Of a stretch of 43,965 bases of DNA, positions 39,901 through 43,965 are shown one piece after another. The notes beneath the pieces are model-generated. The model ran no database searches. It was not told where the DNA came from and saw only the letters and a program-made list of their open reading frames with translations. The DNA comes from Clostridia bacterium (GTDB lineage Bacteria; Bacillota_A; Clostridia; Christensenellales; Aristaeellaceae). Numbering within the stretch: position 1 is the first letter of the stretch; the number at the start of each line of letters is the position of its first letter. The position numbers and the translations under genes are program-made. The stretch covers positions 1 to 43,965 of the forward strand of contig JAFXSH010000038.1 in assembly GCA_017525805.1 (NCBI GenBank), read 5' to 3'.

Positions 39901-39929
39901 ATTATACGCCATCTTTTCTGGCAATGCAA
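39901..39929 (-). promoter_or_regulatory. Promoter of the ATP-grasp gene
   Basis: On the minus strand TTGCAT, 17 bases, TATAAT, about 55 bases before the ATG; nearly the same element as the ychF promoter. Confidence 0.75.
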
Positions 39930-39993
39930 GGAAAATGCGGAAGAAAGCCCTGCCGTTAACTGCAAAAAAAGAGCTGGTCTCCCGGTTCTATGG

Positions 39994-40134
39994 TTATTTG
40001 AATGCTGTATACTTGTTCAGCTGCTTTTCTATATCCCTGCCTCCGTACATGACGCGAATGACTGTTACCGTCGCTTTCTTCTCATGGGGGATATACAGCA
40101 CAACATAATGATCCGGGAGTTTGACGCTCAGGTG
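39994..40134 (-). pseudogene. Remnant of a ParE/RelE-family toxin gene
   Basis: On the minus strand about 45 codons read LPDHYVVLYIPHEKKATVTV, then IRVMYGGRDIEKQLNKYTAFK and a stop at 39994. This is the typical C-terminal half of a RelE/ParE toxin (RVFYGGRDIEKQL-like ending). In frame upstream a stop is met at about 40135, exactly in a palindrome, and neither the N-terminal half nor an antitoxin is present. Confidence 0.75.
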
Positions 40135-40146
40135 TCAAACTCCCGG
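40113..40146. repeat. 13-bp perfect inverted repeat at the toxin-remnant junction
   Basis: CCGGGAGTTTGAC (40113-40125), eight-base loop, GTCAAACTCCCGG (40134-40146). The left arm lies in the toxin remnant and the right arm where homology ends, so it may mark a rearrangement point. No U-tract. Outside this, the remnant and the promoters, 39930-40362 shows nothing more. Confidence 0.7.
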
Positions 40147-40270
40147 CAATACATTTGAAAGGCGAAATTCAAGCCTGTCTTGTCTGGGCGCGTTTTTTCC
40201 CAAAAGCGGGGAGACGCGAAAAAGACGTGAAAATGTAATGAGAAATCAGCTATTTTTCCCGAAAAACCTG

Positions 40271-40299
40271 TTGACAAGCGGGATTGACAATGGTATCAT
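40271..40299 (+). promoter_or_regulatory. Promoter of the str (ribosomal protein/elongation factor) operon
   Basis: TTGACA, 17 bases, TATCAT, about 57 bases before the L7Ae-like start. A second TTGACA lies inside the spacer. Confidence 0.8.
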
Positions 40300-40362
40300 G
40301 GTATAGTTGCCTGCAATGCGCAGTCAACAGTGTTCCTGTGCGGCAGGACGGAGGGATCAGGG

Positions 40363-40647
40363 ATGCCCGAAAGGCTGAAAAAGCGCGTTATGCGCGTGGT
40401 CGGCGTGCGGCAGGTGCTGCGGTGCGTCAAGCAGAATCGGGCGGAAACGGTCTTCCTGGCCATGGACGCCGGGCCGCAATTGCGCGGCGCGGTGGAACAG
40501 GCCGCCAAGGAAGGGAACGTACCCCTTCAAATGGTAGCTACCATGGAGGAACTGGCCGCCCTGTGCCGGGTGGACGTGCCCTCGGCAGCCGCCGCCGTGT
40601 GCAGGAACGATGCGGAAGGTATGCAATACCCGTCCGCGCAATACTGA
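40363..40647 (+). CDS. L7Ae/L30e-like ribosomal protein (YbxF family)
   Basis: A 94-residue RNA-binding protein of the L7Ae/L30e group, whose members bind kink-turns. It has the family pattern RVVGVRQVLRCVKQNRAETVFLAMDAGPQLRGAVEQAAKEGNV in outline, with the conserved helix-strand order, and a basic N-terminus. GGAGG precedes the ATG at 40363; an upstream ATG at 40330 has no site. Position directly before rpsL matches YbxF in Bacillota. Unlike the usual order, rpoB and rpoC do not precede it; a promoter and toxin debris do. Confidence 0.88.
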   Translation: MPERLKKRVMRVVGVRQVLRCVKQNRAETVFLAMDAGPQLRGAVEQAAKEGNVPLQMVATMEELAALCRVDVPSAAAAVCRNDAEGMQYPSAQY

Positions 40648-40728
40648 CTATATATTCCCGAGGGTTGCGGGGATGTTATAGGAGGAGACCGTAAATCCGG
40701 CTCCGATAAATTATCAGGAGGTGCTTCC

Positions 40729-41103
40729 ATGCCAACGATCAATCAGTTGATCCGCAAGGGAAGAGAAAAGGTTGTCAACAAGTCAACCGCGCCCATCCTG
40801 CAGGGTTGCCCGCAAAAGCGCGGCGTCTGCCTGAGCGTGAAAACCACCACGCCCAAGAAGCCCAATTCGGCTCTGCGCAAGATCGCGAGAATCCGTCTGA
40901 CCAATTCCATCGAAGGTACTTGCTACATTCCCGGAATCGGCCATAACCTGCAGGAGCACTCCGTCGTGCTGATCCGCGGCGGCCGTGTGCGCGATCTGCC
41001 CGGCGTCCGTTACCACATCATTCGCGGCGCGCTGGACACGGCCGGCGTTGCCAAGCGCATGCAGGGCCGTTCGCTCTACGGCGCTAAGCGTCCCAAGAAG
41101 TAA
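40729..41103 (+). CDS. rpsL: 30S ribosomal protein S12
   Basis: Decoding-centre protein of the small subunit. The 124-residue sequence has the invariant [13 protein letters not shown] (Lys43 and Lys44 kept) and [27 protein letters not shown]. Residue 88 is Arg instead of the usual Lys; in E. coli and Mycobacterium tuberculosis K88R causes streptomycin resistance. IEGTCYIPG also differs slightly from the common EVTAYIPG. AGGAGG precedes the ATG. An unusually long 185-base gap separates it from rpsG. Confidence 0.98.
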   Translation: MPTINQLIRKGREKVVNKSTAPILQGCPQKRGVCLSVKTTTPKKPNSALRKIARIRLTNSIEGTCYIPGIGHNLQEHSVVLIRGGRVRDLPGVRYHIIRGALDTAGVAKRMQGRSLYGAKRPKK

Positions 41104-41288
41104 GAACCGCTCCCCTGACCGTGGGCCGCTGCCCCGGCGCTTTCATGGGACGGAACCGCGAAGTGGTTGGAACATCCATTCGCAGGCCGCCCGCAGAACG
41201 CGCCCCGCACCGACAAACGGAACGGCATGATGCTGACATGCTGTGGTCGGCCCGATGGGAAACGGTGAAAATTTGAGGAGGGAACTAC
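41104..41288 (+). other. Long rpsL-rpsG intercistronic region
   Basis: 185 bases without a gene inside an otherwise compact operon. It contains short self-complementary parts (for example AACCGC-GAA-GTGGTT near 41153) and ends in TTTGAGGAGGGAA before rpsG. In E. coli the S12-S7 spacer is the S7 autoregulatory site, so an RNA control element is possible; it is not shown. Confidence 0.35.
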
Positions 41289-41759
41289 ATGCCCCGTCGT
41301 GGATTTATCCCCAAGCGCGAAGTGCTCCCCGATCCCGTGTATGGGACGGTCGTAGTCACCAAGCTCATCAACCAGATCATGCTCGACGGCAAGCGCGGCG
41401 TGGCCCAGCAGGTCTGCTACCAGGCTTTCGAGACGATCAAGGATAAGACCGGCAAAGAGGCCAACGACGTGTTCCAGCAGGCGCTGAACAACGTGATGCC
41501 TCAGCTGGAAGTTAAGGCCCGCCGCGTGGGCGGCGCCACCTATCAGGTGCCTGTGGAGATCCGGCCCGAACGCCGCCAGACCCTGGCCCTGCGCTGGATC
41601 GTTGATTTCTCCCGCAAGCGCGGCGAAAAGACCATGGCTGAACGCCTGGCCAACGAGCTGATGGAAGCTGCCAACAATGGCGGCAACGCTGTGAAGCGCA
41701 AGGAAGAAATGCACCGTATGGCCGAAGCCAACAAGGCCTTCGCCCATTACCGCTGGTAA
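41289..41759 (+). CDS. rpsG: 30S ribosomal protein S7
   Basis: Primary 16S rRNA-binding protein that nucleates the 30S head. The 156 residues match the family length; it opens [16 protein letters not shown] and contains [37 protein letters not shown] and [33 protein letters not shown] precedes the ATG. It is followed by fusA after 57 bases. Confidence 0.98.
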   Translation: MPRRGFIPKREVLPDPVYGTVVVTKLINQIMLDGKRGVAQQVCYQAFETIKDKTGKEANDVFQQALNNVMPQLEVKARRVGGATYQVPVEIRPERRQTLALRWIVDFSRKRGEKTMAERLANELMEAANNGGNAVKRKEEMHRMAEANKAFAHYRW

Positions 41760-41816
41760 GCCGCATCCGCGGCAGGCGGGAAATAACCCGTATAATGAAG
41801 AGGAGAACGCAAAAAC

Positions 41817-43886
41817 ATGCCCAGAAGTCACCCCTTGGATAAGGTCCGCAACATCGGCATCATGGCGCACATTGACGCCGGAAAAACCACCACGAGCGAA
41901 CGCATCCTGTTCTATACCGGCAGGACGCACCGCTTAGGCGAGGTGCACGAAGGCGCGGCAACCATGGACTGGATGGAGGAAGAGCAGGAGCGCGGGATCA
42001 CCATCACCTCCGCCGCCACCACCTGTCAATGGAAGGGCTACCGCATCAACCTGATCGATACGCCCGGTCACGTGGACTTCACGGTAGAAGTGGAGCGTTC
42101 CCTGCGCGTATTGGACGGCGCTGTGGCCGTTTTCTGCGCCAAAGGCGGCGTAGAGCCCCAGAGCGAAACCGTATGGCGTCAGGCCAGCAAGTACCACGTG
42201 CCCCGCATCGCCTACATCAACAAAATGGACATTACCGGCGCGAACTTCCACCGCGTGGTGGATATGATGCGCACCCGGCTCGGCACAAAGGCCGTACCGA
42301 TCCAGCTGCCCATTGGCAAAGAAGCCACCTTTAAGGGCATCATCGATCTGGTGCGCATGAAGGCCGAGGTCTATTACGACGATGAAGGCAAGGATATCCG
42401 CGAGGAAGAAATCCCCGCCGATCTCCTGGATGAAGCAAAAGCCCTGCGGGACGAAATGGTGGAAGCGGCTGCCGAGCAGGACGACGAACTGATGGAAAAA
42501 TTCCTGGTGGGTGAAGAACTGACCGAGGAAGAAATCGTGTCCGCCCTGCGCAAAGGCACCCTGTCCTGCGCTCTCACCCCCGTTCTGTGCGGCACCTCTT
42601 ACCGCAACAAGGGCGTACAGCCCCTGCTGGACGCCGTACTGGCGTATCTGCCCTCCCCGCTGGACGTGCCCCCCGTACACGGCGTGACCAAGGACGGCGA
42701 AAAGGAAGAAATCCGTCACGCGAGCGACGAAGAACCCTTCTCCGCCCTGGCTTTCAAGATCGCCGCCGACCCCTTCGTGGGCAAGCTGGCGTTCTTCCGC
42801 GTGTACTCCGGCACCATCAGCAGCGGCAGCTACGTATATAACTCCACCAAGAAGAAGCGGGAGCGCTTCAGCCGCATCGTGATGATGCACGCCAACCACC
42901 GCGAGGACGTGGAAACGGTGTATTCCGGCGAAATCGCCGCCGCCGTGGGCCTGAAGGAAACCACCACAGGCGACACCCTGTGCACGGAAGGCCGGCCCAT
43001 CGTGCTGGAATCCATGGAATTCCCCGATCCCGTCATTCAGGTGGCCATCGAACCCAAGACCAAAGCCGGTCAGGACAAGATGGCGCTGGCGCTGCAGCGC
43101 CTGGCGGAAGAAGACCCCACCTTCAAAACGTACACTGATCAGGAAACGGGCCAGACCATTATCGCCGGTATGGGCGAGCTTCATCTGGAAATCATCGTGG
43201 ACCGCATGCTCCGCGAATTCAAGGTGGAAGCCGTCGTGGGCAAGCCCCAGGTGGCCTACAGGGAAACCATCACCAAGCCGGTTACAGCCGAGGGCCGGTT
43301 CGTCCGTCAGACGGGCGGCCACGGTCAGTACGGCCACTGCGTGATCGAGCTGACGCCCCAGGAACCCGGAGCCGGATACACCTTTGAAAACAAGATCGTG
43401 GGCGGCGTGATCCCCAAGGAATTCATCGCGCCCATCGACGCGGGCATCCAGGAAGCGGCAGGCTCCGGCCTGCTGGGCGGCTTCGAGGTGGTCGATTTCA
43501 AGGCCACCGTCATCGACGGCAGCTACCACGAGGTAGACTCTTCCGAAATGGCTTTCAAGATCGCCGGTTCCATGGCTTTTAAGGAAGCGCTGGCCAAAGC
43601 GGACGAACGCCTGCTGGAGCCCATGATGAAGGTAGAAGCCATCGTGCCCGATCAGTATTTGGGCGACGTGGTGGGCGATATCAATTCCCGCCGCGGACGC
43701 ATCGACAACATCGAATCCCGTTTGGGTGAACAGAGCGTGCATTGCTTCGTTCCCCTGAGTGAAATGTTCGGCTATGCCACCGACCTGCGTTCCCGTACCC
43801 AGGGCCGCGGCATGTACACCATGCAGTTCGACCACTACGAGGAAGTGCCCAAGAGCGTGGCCGAAAAGGTCGTTGGCAAGCGTTAA
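41817..43886 (+). CDS. fusA: Elongation factor G
   Basis: GTPase that drives translocation and, with the Frr encoded at 3 kb, ribosome recycling. The 689-residue length is typical. G1 [19 protein letters not shown], the switch I region [15 protein letters not shown]3 DTPGHVDF, G4 NKMD are all present, followed by domains II-V with [13 protein letters not shown] and [14 protein letters not shown]. No sign of the second-copy or tetracycline-resistance (TetM-like) type. GAGGAGAA precedes the ATG. Confidence 0.98.
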   Translation: MPRSHPLDKVRNIGIMAHIDAGKTTTSERILFYTGRTHRLGEVHEGAATMDWMEEEQERGITITSAATTCQWKGYRINLIDTPGHVDFTVEVERSLRVLDGAVAVFCAKGGVEPQSETVWRQASKYHVPRIAYINKMDITGANFHRVVDMMRTRLGTKAVPIQLPIGKEATFKGIIDLVRMKAEVYYDDEGKDIREEEIPADLLDEAKALRDEMVEAAAEQDDELMEKFLVGEELTEEEIVSALRKGTLSCALTPVLCGTSYRNKGVQPLLDAVLAYLPSPLDVPPVHGVTKDGEKEEIRHASDEEPFSALAFKIAADPFVGKLAFFRVYSGTISSGSYVYNSTKKKRERFSRIVMMHANHREDVETVYSGEIAAAVGLKETTTGDTLCTEGRPIVLESMEFPDPVIQVAIEPKTKAGQDKMALALQRLAEEDPTFKTYTDQETGQTIIAGMGELHLEIIVDRMLREFKVEAVVGKPQVAYRETITKPVTAEGRFVRQTGGHGQYGHCVIELTPQEPGAGYTFENKIVGGVIPKEFIAPIDAGIQEAAGSGLLGGFEVVDFKATVIDGSYHEVDSSEMAFKIAGSMAFKEALAKADERLLEPMMKVEAIVPDQYLGDVVGDINSRRGRIDNIESRLGEQSVHCFVPLSEMFGYATDLRSRTQGRGMYTMQFDHYEEVPKSVAEKVVGKR

Positions 43887-43937
43887 ACAGGATTTCCTGT
43901 TTTTCAATCACTGAATTGAATTGGAGGGAGAATCCCC

Positions 43938-43965
43938 ATGGCAAAGGAAAAATTTGAGCGCAATA
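43938..43965 (+). CDS. tuf: Elongation factor Tu, first codons (cut by window end)
   Basis: Only nine codons are present: MAKEKFERN, the usual EF-Tu start, with GGAGGGAG upstream, 51 bases after fusA. Assignment rests on these residues and the conserved str-operon order. Confidence 0.9.

Noticed and set aside
41934..43907. Very long open frame opposite fusA (minus strand), and similar ones opposite the DGC (8895-10637), the SH3 protein (23027-24514) and the hydrogenase-EAL gene
   Set aside because: They mirror strongly conserved genes in a GC-rich genome, are low-complexity in Gly/His/Arg, lack ribosome binding sites and resemble no family.

Overview
The window is a GC-rich chromosomal segment from a low-redox member of the Bacillota, class Clostridia, probably an uncultured gut or rumen lineage. 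This rests on the operon order frr-uppS-cdsA-dxr, the L7Ae-like/rpsL/rpsG/fusA/tuf order, strong AGGAGG ribosome binding sites, Clostridia-type surface proteins, an [FeFe]-hydrogenase-like sensor and the trace of a molybdenum/tungsten-enzyme operon. No rRNA, tRNA, CRISPR array or intact insertion sequence was seen, so the placement below class is a guess.

Layout. 1-4.4 kb (minus): an operon ribF(short)-frr-small orf-uppS-cdsA-dxr, covering flavin adenylylation, ribosome recycling, the undecaprenyl lipid carrier, phospholipid and MEP isoprenoid synthesis. 4.5-6.1 kb: a sodium:solute symporter with its own promoter. 6.3-10.6 kb: the most unusual locus, an [FeFe]-hydrogenase-like iron-sulfur protein fused to a degenerate GGDEF and an intact EAL c-di-GMP phosphodiesterase, followed by a membrane dCACHE-GGDEF cyclase. 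10.7-13.8 kb: a tight cluster of M48 protease, TIM-barrel isomerase and a free-Met-(R)-sulfoxide reductase/MsrA fusion. 13.8-14.3 kb: a small double-glycine-leader peptide and a PIN-toxin remnant. 14.3-18 kb: ychF, a cytidylate-kinase-like gene and a D,D-carboxypeptidase. 18-22.7 kb (minus): a beta-helix protein, a YcxB-like membrane protein, an HPr-like protein and pgi. 23-27.1 kb: a secreted SH3 protein and an ABC exporter pair. 27.2-27.8 kb: a Moco/Tuco-type riboswitch in front of a truncated Tat ferredoxin, read here as the stump of a deleted aldehyde oxidoreductase operon. 27.8-29.7 kb: an S66 LD-carboxypeptidase and a broken two-repeat gene. 29.8-33.9 kb (minus): a large PAS-GGDEF-EAL-PAS protein and UDP-galactopyranose mutase. 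34.1-36.6 kb: an ArsR/SmtB repressor with a clear operator and a His-rich Zn/Cd P-type ATPase. 36.7-39.9 kb (minus): a repeat-rich secreted protein and an ATP-grasp enzyme. 40-43.97 kb: a ParE/RelE-toxin remnant, then the str operon up to the first codons of tuf.

Three c-di-GMP proteins, two with intact EAL phosphodiesterase motifs and one with an intact GGDEF cyclase, lie within 28 kb. The phosphodiesterase at 6.3 kb appears to take its input from an H-cluster-type domain, which would link H2 or redox state to c-di-GMP turnover; that is the best candidate for an undescribed system here. Cell-envelope functions recur (uppS, cdsA, dacF, LD-carboxypeptidase, glf, ATP-grasp, surface proteins). 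Several loci are decaying: the PIN and ParE toxins, the Tat ferredoxin and the 28.9-29.7 kb gene.
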